In this document: one piece after another, positions 1-12,977 of the stretch
Position numbering within the stretch: position 1 is the stretch's first letter
Layout: each line of letters opens with the position of its first letter
Assembly: GCA_005281725.1 (NCBI GenBank)
Contig: SSBO01000011.1
Location: forward strand, 500,885-564,884
From: Wuchereria bancrofti
Lineage: Eukaryota; Nematoda; Chromadorea; Rhabditida; Onchocercidae
Length of the DNA stretch: 64,000 nucleotides
Direction of reading: 5' to 3'
Position numbers and translations under genes: made by a program
The notes under the pieces: generated by a model
The model's database searches: none
Told to the model about the DNA's origin: nothing
Seen by the model: the letters and a program-made list of their open reading frames with translations, nothing else

Positions 1-3000
1 TATAAAAAATTATACAAATTATCCATTCCTTTCATATCTTCACACACTCTCTATTTATAATAATGTTTTAGTTGGAAAATTTTTCAAATTTTAGTCAAAA
101 TTCTTTTTCCTTTTAAATTGAAAAAAAATTTTTAAATTATCAGTGGGGAAAAGAAGAAAAAAAAAAACTTTGAAACTTTAATAAACATATACACTTATGA
201 ATATGTTAATATCGTTTACAAAATGATTAAAAGAGAGAGAGAACAAAAATTTTTATTTTCTTTTTTATTTTATTTTATTTTTGTTTTATTATTTTTTTCT
301 TTCTTCCTGTTAATATACAAATATAAATTTATATACAAAAAAAATGAAAAAACTGAAGAAAACAAACAGAAAAGCCTATCGTTCTTTCATATACTTTTCT
401 TTCTTTCTTTTTTTTTTTTTTTTTTTTGCTTTATTCCTGATCATTTGCGCCCATAATTGTTCGTAATGAAAAATTTCTTCCATTTAACCTTTGAACAATC
501 TCTTTCTCTCTTCTTCTTCCTCTCTCTCTCTCCCTCCCTCTCTGTTTTTTTTTTTTGCTTTACTTTGCTAAACATTGTTGTCATAATATAATAATGATAT
601 ATATTTCTATATTCTATTTAAATCGTCGTTCCTAAAATTTTAACAATACATGTTCCTCTCAAAAAAAAGACAAAAAAAATTTAAAAAAAGACAAAAAAAA
701 ATTTTTTCTTTTCAAAAATTTTCATTTCACAAAAAAAAAAAATTAATTGCTCAAAAAAAGTATTAAATTTTTTTAATGCATAAAATATTATATAATTAAT
801 TGCTATCTAATTAATTAATAATGATAAATTATTAAAAATAATATCTTTTTTAGAAAAAAATAAGTAAATAAACGGAAAAAAAGAAGTAAAAATCTTAAAA
901 ATCAATGCAAACATATAAAAACAAATTTTGGTTGGAAAAGAAAACATTTTGTTTTGCAGTATAAATGACAATTATACGACAAATTAATTTCTTAAAAAGA
1001 ATTAAAATGAACAAAAATATAAAACAAAGAGAAAGAAAGAGAGTAAAAGAGAGAGGGAAAGAGAAAAAAAAAAGTGTATCTATAATTTTCATCCTTATAA
1101 GCTAATTAATTGTCGTTTTTGCTCTTTTGTTTTTTGTTTTTACTTTAAATACTGCTTACATCGACAAAAGAAAACTGTAAAAGAATGGAAGAAAGAATTA
1201 AAATAAAGAAAGGAAAGTTAATTAATTAAACTTTCATTTTTAAATACGAATACTTCAAACAAATACATATCTTTTTTAAAAGAAAAAAAAATGCTGTGCA
1301 AGTAAAAATTAAATTATAATTTAATCAAAATTTTATTTTTATTATTCGCTAAAATAAAACTACAGAAAAGAAAATTTTTAACTGTTATTAAAATTTCAAT
1401 TATTTATTACTTGTTTAAGTAGAAAAATAATATATATATAGGTAACATTCAAAATTAGAATTAAACCCAATAATAACAAGTAAAGAAGCATCAATAACAA
1501 CCAAATTATCTCCCGCATCATACCATACTACACTCCGCTCCGAATCATGCCGCACCGTACCGCACCGCACCGCACCGCAGCGCACCACACCGCATCATTT
1601 CATTACTCTCTTGTAAGTCGATAGAGTCCATTACAAAAATTTCATATATTTTTTTTTTTTTTTTCAACCCTTTTCATATTAAAATCCCTCCTCTGCCACC
1701 CACCTTTTCCTCCAGTTTTTCCTTCCTTCCTTCTTCCGCTATTCATCATCAATTCATTTTTCATTCTTCTACTCCGCCCTGTTCCCGATTTCAACTTAAA
1801 AAAAAAAATATACAAACACATATAAATAAATATATATGTATACATATAAATGATAGATGCAAACATTCTGCCGAATTATTTTCTTCCGGATTACTACATG
1901 CACTTTTTATTATCAATCAAAAAAAAAAAAAAAAATCGGAATCAGAAAAAAGAAATGAAAAAGGAGGAAGAAAAAAATTTTTGATAACATTTTAGAAAGT
2001 AAAAGTAAATAAAAAAATGAAAGAAAAGAAGCAAGCAAGATGATCACATTGAGGAATGGGTAAATAAATAATTATAAAAGTGACGAAGTGCAAAAGATTT
2101 TATTTAGGAATACAAAAACCTGTTTTTAAAAATGAAAGAAACTCTCTGTACACACAAATATTACAAGTATCACATGCGTAAGTAAGTTTGTAGCATTTTT
2201 GCTAATTTATTAATAGCATTAATTAATAATTAATAATAATAGTAATAATTAATTATTAATTAATTAATTAATTACTGCAAAAGTTATTAATCATTTGCTC
2301 TGAAGACAGTTGCAAAAAAAAAATTGATTTTTATCGTATTTTAGCATTTTAAATTATTTAATTAGTTTTAATAGAAATTTAAAACTAAAGTGGATAAAAA
2401 ATTTCCTAACACTTTTTTAAAATTTCTCTCATAAATTTGCATTTCCTGTTTTTCGTTTTTGTTTTTTCTCTCTTCTCTAATTTGATGTAATAATTTATTT
2501 GATGAAAACAAAAAGCAAGCAAACACGCATTAGTAATGGAAGATTAGTAAGATAAAATTTTCAATTTTAAATTAAAATTAATTTCAATTTTAAATTAAAA
2601 AAAATTTTCAATTCTAATTATAGAACATACCAATTTAATACCTTTTTGATTACACCTGTATAAAAAAAATTATCAATAAACAATTTCAAAATACCTGTAT
2701 ATATATAAACATATTAACCTGATAAAAACTTGATTATCAAATTTATCATTCTTGGCATTATTATCATTATCATAAAAATTATCCCATACGTGATAAATAT
2801 TCGGATGCTATATACCTTTATCATTCAAAATCAAAATTATCACAGTTCTTTCTTATCAGTGCAATTATTGGATTCCTAACAATGAACAAGAAATTCATAC
2901 TTTTAATCAAATCTTTTATTTCTTCCTTTTTTCTTCAGGGTATGATTCAAAATTGATTGTTAAAATTCTATGCATAAATAAAATTTTATTGATAGTAATT

Positions 3001-4249
3001 TAATTCCTTTCAAATTATTCAATTCGTCTCTCCTCTTCATACTAGAATTTATTTCATTTCATATTTTCTCATTTCATAATACTATTAAAATGATTATACA
3101 TGTATGGATTATTTTTAATGATAATGCTAATCAATAATTATCATTGTAAAATATCTAACACAAATATGAATTGAAAATTTGTTTAATGATTAAAGTTTTA
3201 TTTCTCGAAGATGATGGATTTCTTATCTCTAAATGAATAATAGTGATAAAGTACTGTGATAATAAATGAAATTAAATTTTAATAAAATAAAAAGACGATC
3301 GGATTTCAAATTTTGCTGTTGATAAGAAAAGAAAAAAAAGAAAAGATCCGATTATAAAGGTTAAATTAAAAGTTTCAGTTGCAAAAGGTTAAGTTATAAT
3401 TATTTGTAAAATTTTGCTAATTACATTTTGCTACTAAAAATTCTTTCAAATACATTTAAATTAAAACATATAAGTTTAGTGTCTTACACATATAATTAGG
3501 AAAACCTTTCTTCTTCACTAAACTAATTAATTACTTTTTTCTTTCTTTGCAAACTTAAATAACACTTTTAAAATTTGTCCACTTTTTTCTTTCGTATATA
3601 TCAATTTTAACATTCTAACCAACAAATGATAATTAAATATTCCAAGGAGTAATAAAGAAATTTTTGAAATATTATTAAATATTTCATTTAATAACAATAA
3701 CATTTCTAATAATAACTAATCAAATAAAAATTTAAATTTCTTACCTTGTATAAATACTTCATTTAATGATAATAACAGCTAGAAAAAATCTAAAATCATC
3801 GGTTTACGTTTATTTTACGCATGCATACGTAAAAGGATTACGTCTTCATCTACGGAGATACGTCATCATCAGATTAGCAATATTTGATTAATAATTAATC
3901 TTCTTGATATGAATTTAATCTAATCACTTATCACTGCAAATACTTTAGCTTTTATTTCATTTTTATCTTTAGAGAATGAAATCAAAAGGAAAAAAAAAAG
4001 GCTGAAATATTTACAGAAAGGAGGAAGAGAGGAAGTATAAGAGAAAAATAAAGGGAGAGAAAGAGAAGGGAGATAAAAATGAAAGAAATTAATTTCAACA
4101 TTTTGTTGTTTACTACTAACATTGTTTCCTTTAGCCTTTCCACAAACTATCATATACATTTCCTTTTTGTAAACAACAACAACAATAAACAAATAAACAA
4201 GCAACAATGACAACAAAGGAAACTAGAACTGGAATGTAATGAAAGAGAG
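1..4249. other. Gene-free AT-rich DNA
   Basis: No gene can be supported. The stretch holds poly-A and poly-T tracts, a (CT)n-rich run near 500-545, a CCGCA pentanucleotide array near 1550, TTAATTAA-rich DNA near 2220-2275, and a small group of ACGT-core words at 3805-3870. Confidence 0.7.
1547..1597. repeat. (CCGCA)n pentanucleotide array
   Basis: About nine imperfect CCGCA/CCGTA/CCACA units. It is one of the most GC-rich spots in the first 50 kb and is bordered by related CATACCATA-like words from about 1515. Confidence 0.8.
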
Positions 4250-4664
4250 AGGAACGTGAACATAAATGTGACGATCTGAGGAGAGAGAGAGAGAGAGAGA
4301 GAGGAACGTGAATGATCTGAGGGAAGAGAGGAACGTGAATGACCTGAGGGGAGAGAGGGGAACGTGAATGACCTGAGGGGACAGAGAGGAACGTGAATGA
4401 TCTGAGGGGAGAGAGGGGAACGTGAATGACCTGAGGGGAAAGAGGAACGTGAATGATCTGAGGGGAGAGAGGAACGTGAATGATCTGAGGGGAGAGAGGG
4501 GAACGTGAATGATCTGAGGGGAAAGAGGAACGTGAGTGATCTGAGGGGAGAGAGGGGGACGTGAATGACCTTAGCGGAGAGAGGGGAACGTGAATGACCT
4601 GAGGGGAGAGAAAAATGAACGTGAATGATCTGAGGGGAGAGAGAGAGGAACGTAAACATGAATG
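4250..4664. repeat. 27-31 bp purine-rich minisatellite, 12 core copies
   Basis: The unit reads about AGGAACGTGAATGATCTGAG plus GGGAGAG, with unit length varying through the number of GA/GGGG bases. Copies differ by T/C in GATCTGAG/GACCTGAG. Both edges carry matching degenerate copies containing ATGTGACGA (about 4264-4275 and 4661-4670). The long minus-strand open frame across it (SPQIIHVPLSPLRSF-like repeats) is a by-product of the repeat and not a gene. Confidence 0.95.
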
Positions 4665-5574
4665 TGACGAGAAAGGGAAAAAAAGAAAGCGAATTTATGT
4701 TTCATGATATTTCAACCTTTGTCCTTTATAGAAATTTTTTTCTTCAAATTGTAAAATAAACACATATAAAATTGTCATAAATAAATGCATATTATAAAAA
4801 TAAGGAAAGAGAGAGAGAGGGAGAAGTAGCAAAGAAAAAGGGTAAAAAGAGATTGAAATAAGTGAAAGGATAAATGTAAAGTTATAAAGTTAGGTAGCAA
4901 AAAAAAAAAGAAAAAGGAAAGAAATATGGTCGAGTAGGAATAGTGATATATCATGATTAGTTCAGGAAAAGAAAAAAAAAAAACGAAAAATTCTATAACA
5001 ATAAAATTTGTTTTTTTTTTTTTAACCCTCATCTTTTCTCCTCTATTATCAATCATATATCGGCGCATTTTTATCAGTGCTAATCACTTAGATAAAAACT
5101 GAAAAAAGATAAAGGAAAGAAAGAAGAAATATGAAAACACAAAGATTTTGTTAAAATTTTAACAAATATTTAAGAAACAAAAAAAAAAAAAAAAGAATGA
5201 AAAGAAAATGATAGAGTGAGAATTTTGAGAAATCATGGGATAAAATAGCATGAAAGCGAAGATATAAGAAAATTTCATAAGAAACTGAAAAAGTGATCAT
5301 TAATTAATTGATTGATTGATTGATTGATTGAGCGATCAAATAATTTTATATTTCATTTAGATTAAGTATATATTTGGTGAATTTAATTCATCCTAAACAA
5401 ATGAACAATTTATTATTAAATATTTCAGTATTTTAAAATGTTTACAATGCCTATCCATTCAATTGAATTTGCTACAAGATAAAATTAAAATTCAAGTTTA
5501 TCTTTTGAAAATAAAAACTTTTTAAGATCAAATTTAAATTTATTCATTGAAATGATCTGAAATTTTCACCATTA
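4665..5574. other. Gene-free AT-rich DNA
   Basis: Nothing coding was seen. It contains a GA-rich run near 4803-4825, poly-A/T tracts, and a short (ATTG)n run near 5305-5330. Confidence 0.65.
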
Positions 5575-6095
5575 TTACTATAATTATCAACGGTATTATT
5601 GTTATTATTATTCTTACTTATTACTGTTATTATTATTACTATTATTATTACTATTGTTATTATTATTATTACAATTATCATTATTATTATTATCATTATT
5701 ATTGTTTTACTATTATTATTAATTATTCTATTATTACTATTACTATTATTGTTATTATTACTGTTATTATTATTGCTACTATTATTATTGTCATCATTTA
5801 TTATTATTATTATTATTGTTATTATTACTGTTATTATTATTGCTACTATTATTATTGTCATCATTTATTATTATTATTATTATTATTGTTATTATTACTG
5901 TTATTATTATTGCTACTATTATTATTGTCATCATTTATTATTATTATTATTATTATTGTTATTATTACTGTTATTATTATTGCTACTATTATTATTGTCA
6001 TCATTTATTATTATTATTATTATTATTGTTATTATTACTGTTATTATTATTGCTACTATTATTATTGTCATCATTTATTATTATTATTATTATTG
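5575..6095. repeat. (ATT)n array with a 70 bp higher-order unit
   Basis: The left part (to about 5770) is irregular ATT/ATC/ACT repeat. From about 5770 a longer unit repeats: the marker TCATCATTTATT recurs at 5791, 5858, 5928, 5998 and 6068, that is, spacings of 67, 70, 70 and 70. The later copies look identical. The long Leu/Ile/Tyr open frames here are repeat artefacts. Confidence 0.93.
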
Positions 6096-8139
6096 ACTTA
6101 CTGTATCTTTCGCTTAATACTGCAATTCTATATGATGAAACCGTCATTCACGTATAATCATTCTCACACGTACTGTAAAAAATAAGTTCCAATTTTTTCA
6201 ATAATTTTATAGATATCTATTAATTAATCTTAAGTAATAATCTATCGAACACTAAATTTGTTTAACATTTCCATGCCGAATTATAAAAAATTGTACGATA
6301 TATCTGTCACACGTGTAACGAATAAAACATATAAACGTAACAATCATTTATTTCACGTAAATTATACGGTAATTTCGTCATTTCACTATCAAAACATTCA
6401 ACAAATCAATTATTACTTATTTATTTCCGTCTTTTTTTTTCTGGTTTTTATCTATAAAAGCAAACTTTAATTTTAAAATATGAAATTGAAAGTTTGTAAA
6501 ACAAATTAACCACGAAACTAAAATAGTTAGTAACAAAATGTAATTAAAATCTTAACAAAGTGTATAATGAATAAAATATGAAAATGGAAATTTTTGATGA
6601 AATAAATTTACAGAAACAGAACAATGCACTTATTTTATCGATTCTACTAATTGATCAGTGATTCATTCGATCAGTCAACCAATCAATCAATCAATTACTA
6701 CACTAAACCCTATAATATACACTAGTTATCTAATCAATCAGTTAATTAATTGCATTTGAATCGAATATTTAGAAATTACTTTATCTATTATCACAAATAT
6801 ATCTAATATTAAAAATTAGGTGTTAAAAAAATATATATTAAAAATGTAATATCAAAAAATAAACTTATCTAAAAACAAAAATTACTCTGTACAGGAATAG
6901 AAATTACCTTTGCTAATATCAGAAATTATTTTTGTCTAATGTAAGAAATTACCTGATCCAAATAATATAAGAAATTACCATGTCTAATAGTACAAATTAC
7001 TTTATCGTAATAATTTATCTTATTCAAATAGTACAAATTATAACTATTTCATATTTAACAAATAAACATTCTAATTAATTAATCAAATAGTTTATTTTTT
7101 TATTCAAATTAATGAATGGAACCAATTACTTTCAATAAATCAATGTCAATTAATCGTATTGGAATGAAATATTAAAAATATTTTACAAAAAAAAAAAAAG
7201 GAATGCGGAAATAAGGAAGGAATAATAATGAAGGGAAAAAATAAGAAATTACTCATTCTTTTCTCTCTCTCTCTTTCTCCCTCTCCTCTCTCTCTCTCTT
7301 TTCACCTCCCTCTCTCTCTCTCTCTCTTTTCTCGATGTAATCTAAACGAAAGAAGAAGCGCTACGGACAATAGCGCTTAATGTAGACAATGCTTAAATGC
7401 TAAAAAACGACTGTACGTGAGAAAATGCGAATAGCAATGAGAAATGAATAAAAGGAAAAAAGGTACATTTTCTTGTCTCTCTTCTTTCTATCTCTCTCTC
7501 TCCCTCTCTCTCTTTGTTCCCTCTGTAAAATTTTTCATTCACAATTGTTTACGTACGCACGTACACATAAGCATACGTACGTGACTTCTGTTACAATAAA
7601 CTTAAAATATTATGTATATATTTCATGTATAATATTAAATTTTACGTATAAATATATTAAATTTAATATGTAATAAAATAAATTTAATTTTATACATACA
7701 AAAAGAAAAAAAAAAAAATTATATATGAATAGTGATTGAAAAGAAAAAAAGAAAGGAAAATAATCTTTTGATATAATTTGTTATGAAATTTTTATTTCTT
7801 TTTTTATTTTCAATTTAATTAGAATGAAAATTTTACGAATTAATTTTTTAATTTTTACAATAATATATTAATTGATAAAAAATACGTGTATGCTTAACGT
7901 ATTTACGTAAAAATACATTTTTATTTTTATTAATATGCAATATCAATAAACTGGTACTACCGTAATATTATGGAATAATTTACACGTTTCACGTGTAAAT
8001 TTACAAAACAGTGATTGTTCTCTATTGTTTTTTTTTTCACCACGTAGATACGTAAATGTTATTTTTAAATTTCTTTTGTTTTTAATTTAATTAAGATGAA
8101 AATAAACCATGCAACAAATGATTGAAATAAATTGTCAAT
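6096..8139. other. Gene-free AT-rich DNA with degenerate repeats
   Basis: Nothing coding was seen. It contains ATCA tetranucleotide runs near 6678-6695, a degenerate repeat with AGAAATTAC about every 40 bp from about 6770 to 7030, a (CT)n tract at 7261-7333, an ACGT-rich stretch near 7548-7590, and a hairpin at 7977-8001 with 10 bp perfect arms (AATTTACACG/CGTGTAAATT). Confidence 0.65.
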
Positions 8140-8855
8140 GATTCTGAATTCTAATTGACTTAGAATTTAGGTAAATTTGAATTCTAACTGATTTGGGATT
8201 TAAGTCATTCTGAATTCTGATTTCTTCCCATCCGGGTACAACACAACTGATTCTGAATTTCAAGTTCATGAATTCAAATAATCATGAATTCTACCGAATT
8301 GAAATTCAGCCGATCCTGAATTCTACTTATTAGGAATTCAAGTAATCCTGAATTCTAACTGGTCTGATATTCAAGTCATTCTGAATTCTCATCGCATCAG
8401 GATTCAACTGATCCTGAATTCAGGATTCAACTGATCCTGAATTCTACTGACTTGGAATTGAAGTAATTTGGAATCCTAACTTCTTTGGAACTTGATTTCT
8501 GGATTCTGAATTTACGGGATCAGAATTCAAGTGACTCCGAATTTTGAACTCATGGAATTGGAATTCAAGTAATTCCGAATTCCGAAATCATGGAATTGGA
8601 ATTCAAGTGACTCTGAATTTTGAACTCATGGAATTGGAATTCAAGTAATTCCGAATTCCGAAATCATGGAATTGGAATTCAAGTGATTCTGAATCCTGAA
8701 CTCGCGGAACTGGAATTCAAATGATCCCGAATTTTGAACTCATGGAATTGAAATTGAAGTGATTCCGAATTTTAAACTCATGGAATTGAAATTGAAGTGA
8801 TTCCGAATTTTGAACTCATGGAATTGAAATTCAAGTAATTTTGGATTCTGATGAA
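8140..8855. repeat. GAATTC-rich minisatellite with a 38 bp unit
   Basis: The left half is degenerate. From 8551 the unit is regular: CATGGAATTGGAATTCAAGT starts at 8551, 8589, 8627 and 8665, exactly 38 bp apart, and successive copies alternate between two variants (ATTCCGAATTCCGAAAT and CTCTGAATTTTGAACT endings), giving a 76 bp higher-order period. Each unit itself looks like two diverged half-units, each carrying a GAATT core. Confidence 0.93.
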
Positions 8856-10491
8856 ATAATTAATTTTCAATGGAATATTCTTTTCATTGGAATTACTATG
8901 TTCTCTCTCTCTCTCACACACACTTATAATAATTCTAATAAACTAATAAACGTTTAAAGTTGGTTTTTTTTTTTTCTCATTAACATTAAATTTTCTATCA
9001 CATCAATTCAAATTGAGCGCATTTGATTTTATCATTTAGTTAATTGTTTTTTATTGTTTTAATATGAGCTATTCCTGAATTTATAATTGAATCATATCAA
9101 ATGATAAGACTATTACAAATTCTTACCTTCAAATTGACGATTTCAGGTAGAAATGACCCAAAAAAAATGATTGAAAACGTAAATTGTTCTGTGAGATTCG
9201 TTCCGAATGAAGAATGCAAAAGTGTGAATTATTCTAGGTTTGTTGATTAACTGACTACTAAATACTTCAATTTAACAAATACTGCAGAAACCATAAAGCC
9301 CAATAAGTTGAATCGCAACTCATTGTAAATTCAACTCTTCTAAAATGATCATATGAGGAAAAGGGAAAGAGAGAGAGAGAGAGAGAAAAGGGATTTTTGA
9401 GATGAAATTGAAGAAATTGTTGATTGATCGATTCATGATGATCGTAGTATATTCTCCGCCCTAATCAAAAATCTAAATCAACGATAGAATAGATGGATGG
9501 AAGGATGGATAGTAGGATGCTTCTTTTGTGGTTACTAAATCAGAAGCTTTTATAAAATGTTAAAATGAATTAGGAAGAAGAAGAAGAAGAATGATATTGA
9601 AATGAAAGAAAAGACAAAGAGTGAAAGAGATAATAAGAGAAAGAAAGATAAGTTAATATAAAAGATTAAATTTTAAATGAAATAAGTACAAGTATATATG
9701 CATCTTTCTTTTTCTCTTCCTCTCCCTCCCTCCCTCTCTCTCTCTCTCTCTATCAATATCATCATTCATTGTTAACTATTATATTATTCAAAATATTAGG
9801 TAATATTCCTAAGAGATTTTAGCATTTTGGGTGGAGTAAAAGTGTTACGGTAGGTGGGTAGTAGTAAATAATAGCAAATAACAAATAATATCATGTTTAT
9901 ATTCAAATATTGTTGTTGCGGTAAATGATGATGATGAATTTATAAAATTGAAAGGAATTTTCAAGGATTGAAAATGTTTGGCTGTTAGAGAGAGTAAATA
10001 TAATGTTAGGAAAGAATAAAATCATTAATGATGACCCATTTTTCGGTAAACAAGGTATATGGTAGCTTGAAAATGTAACATTTTACTATTTTGCAATATT
10101 ATTTCATTTTCAAGAGCTAACCAACCAACCAACCAATCAACCAAAATAGGTTTTGCTAATAATGAGTTGTAAATGAAAAATGGGATGAGGAGAAGATTTT
10201 AAAAAGTAAATGAAGGGGACCATTTTAATTAAAATTATTAATCGTTTCTTGTTTCTTTTGCTGCTTTCTTTTTTTTTTTTTTGTTGCTTATTTTTTTGTT
10301 TTTGTAATATTTGAAATTGTTTAAAATGTTAATTTTAAACAATTTCAAAAATTCAAAATGATTTGCTTTTTTCTCAATTCATTTTTTGTTTGTTTATTTC
10401 TTCAAAAAAGAAGAAGAAAAAAAAGCATGAAATGATTTAAATTTAGAAAAATATATATGGAAAATTGAAAAAGCTTGAAATATATCTAAGA
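8856..10491. other. Gene-free AT-rich DNA
   Basis: No gene was seen. It holds a (CT)n(CA)n run at 8902-8922, GA runs near 9366-9385, a (CT)n tract at 9714-9750, an ATGG-type run near 9490-9510, and a CCAA run near 10120-10135. Short sections such as 9140-9260 are less simple in sequence but have no coding character. Confidence 0.6.
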
Positions 10492-10828
10492 ATATTTGTG
10501 AAAAAATGAATAAAATTTTTTTTTTTTGTTTTTCGTTTTTCTTTTTTTTTCTTTTTTTGTTTTTGTAACTATTAATCATTTAGAGAATTAAAATTTTTAA
10601 CATAATCAAATAATTAATCCTAATAAGAGGTTAACAAGAGTACAACGAGGATTGTTTAANATATTTGTGAAAAAATGAATAAAATTTTTTTTTTTTGTTT
10701 TTCGTTTTTCTTTTTTTTTCTTTTTTTGTTTTTGTAACTATTAATCATTTAGAGAATTAAAATTTTTAACATAATCAAATAATTAATCCTAATAAGAGGT
10801 TAACAAGAGTACAACGAGGATTGTTTAA
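10492..10828. repeat. 168 bp direct duplication flanking a single N
   Basis: Positions 10492-10659 and 10661-10828 match end to end, separated by one N at 10660. The exact abutment on an N suggests an unmerged contig overlap and not a biological tandem copy. Confidence 0.9.
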
Positions 10829-11439
10829 AGAGTAAAATTCAAAAAGTAATCTTTTGTCCTAGAAAAAAAAAGAAAAAAAGATAAACATCAAAAAGACGTT
10901 TGAAAAAGTGTGAAAATTCATTCACTCATTCACAGTTAAAAAGCTTATTTTATATGATAAGTAAAATATAAAAGTTTATTTATCATATCTTTATATTATT
11001 ATTAATGTAATTTAAAATTTTTAATCATATCATATAATAATGATAACATATGATATGTGAATAATTGATAGAAAAGATAGAATAGGATGATTAAATGATA
11101 ATGATAATTAATTGTTGCATTATTTACTCCAAAAAGAAAAAAAAACTAATAACGAAATGATTAATTAGTATTATTGATAAAAAAAAAATAACAATATTCT
11201 TTTCTAAATAAACAAAAAAAAAAAAATTTAGACAAAAAAAAGTTCCAAAAAATAAAAAAAGAAATGATAAGAGGAAAAATTGATAACCAATTCATTCATT
11301 CGTTCACAATATTATTTATTCATTTCATTGGAAATGAATTTAAATATAAATAAATGATTTATCAAGTAATTATATTTTATGTATAAATAATGATACAATT
11401 ATGTAATTTTATTGTTAATTCAATAACAATATCTATTAA
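10829..11439. other. Gene-free AT-rich DNA
   Basis: Poly-A runs and TATCATAT-like words. No gene or clear repeat was seen. Confidence 0.55.
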
Positions 11440-12050
11440 TATCAATTATCATTAGCCATAGATGATTATCAATTATTTGACTTATGGATAATTTTTATTG
11501 TATTATCAGTTATTAACAATGATTACTTATACTATCATTTACTAATGTAATCTTATTATATCATTATCATTATAATCTTATTATATCAATTATATCTGAA
11601 ATATATTTATACCAATAATCATTTTATCATTAACATTAAAGATTATCCTTTTTATTCGTATTGTTAATTATCATTTATGGATAATTTTTACTGTAATCAT
11701 AGGCACTACTTATTGTAGCACCATTCAATTATCACGAAATCTTATTGACATTGCTAATCATGTTAATTACTAGTTTTAGTTATTCTTATTGTATCACTAA
11801 TTATTAGTCATGTATAATATAACTTTTGCTAAATCACTGTTCATATACTCTTACTGTAACATTATTAATCAATTACTAATCATAGATTCTCTCTCTTACT
11901 GTACCATCAATCATTTACCGCAATATCTTATTGTATCATTAATCACGTTAATCATTAGCTTTATTCATCCTTATTGTATCGTTAATTATTACTCATAGAT
12001 AATTTCTGTTCTACTCTATTGTGACATTACTTATTAGCATAGGTAATCTT
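11440..12050. repeat. Degenerate TTATTGTATCATTAATCA-type minisatellite
   Basis: Words such as CTTATTGTATCATTAATC, ATCTTATTATATCATTA and ATAGATAATTTTTATTGTA recur through about 600 bp at variable spacing. The copies are too diverged to fix a unit length by eye; it looks like an old tandem array. Confidence 0.6.
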
Positions 12051-12945
12051 CAAAATATGCAAATAATATATGTTATTTGCATTACTAACAAATTACTACT
12101 ACTATTATTACCTATCTTGAATTGATCTATTTTTCAAATCGATGTCAAAATGAAATTGTTGATTTGAAATTTGTAAAATGGAGGAAAGAAAGAAGGAAAA
12201 AAAAAAAAAAACCGGTCATTATTTGAAGTGATAAAAATTGAAAATAGATAGATTGGCATAGGTACTAATCTATCCTCTTTTCTTCTTTTACCTTTTAACT
12301 TCTTCCTTCTTTCTTCTACTTCATTTTCCTTCTTTCTAATATCCTTGTTTTTCTATTTCTCTCATATTTTTTCTCAATCTATTATAATCTATTAATCATT
12401 TCAAATTAATTTTATAAATAAAAAAAACAAAAAAGCTTTTCAAATTATGCGCAATTGGAACGAAACAAAAGAAATGAAAAGAGGAAGAAAGAAAGAATTA
12501 AAAATTTTTAACTAAATAAAAAAAACAAACAACGATTTGTAAATGACAGGTAAATGTCTCTTTTCTTGAAACCTTTACCTTCTATTCATTCAGTTACCCA
12601 ACGAAAAAAAAAAACCGGTCTATCTATCCTTTTTTTTTTCTTGACAAAAGGAAAAATGAAAGAAATGAAAAGCTTGTTTTATCAAATATATTATTTATGG
12701 TATATAAATAGAAAAAAATTTTTTAATTTTACAATAATATATGATTTTTATTATAAAATGACAAAAAACTTTAATGAATTTTAAGTCTCATTTAAAAAAA
12801 ACAAAGATCAAAATTTATGAAATATATTATTAGATTAATCAAACAATGTTAAATAGATATAAGATAATGAAAAGAAAATAACAAATTTTTAGTAATATTA
12901 TCCTTTTTTTCCTCCTCTCTCTCTTTTTACCTCTTCTTCTCCTCT

Positions 12946-12977
<32 letters not shown>

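Noticed and set aside
4150..4659. 169-residue minus-strand frame with repeated Ser/Pro/His/Arg units
   Set aside because: It is the direct translation of the 27-31 bp minisatellite; unit lengths are not always multiples of three and no flanking gene structure exists.
5544..6185. Long Leu/Ile/Tyr/Asn-rich frames on both strands
   Set aside because: They are translations of the (ATT)n array in several frames at once.
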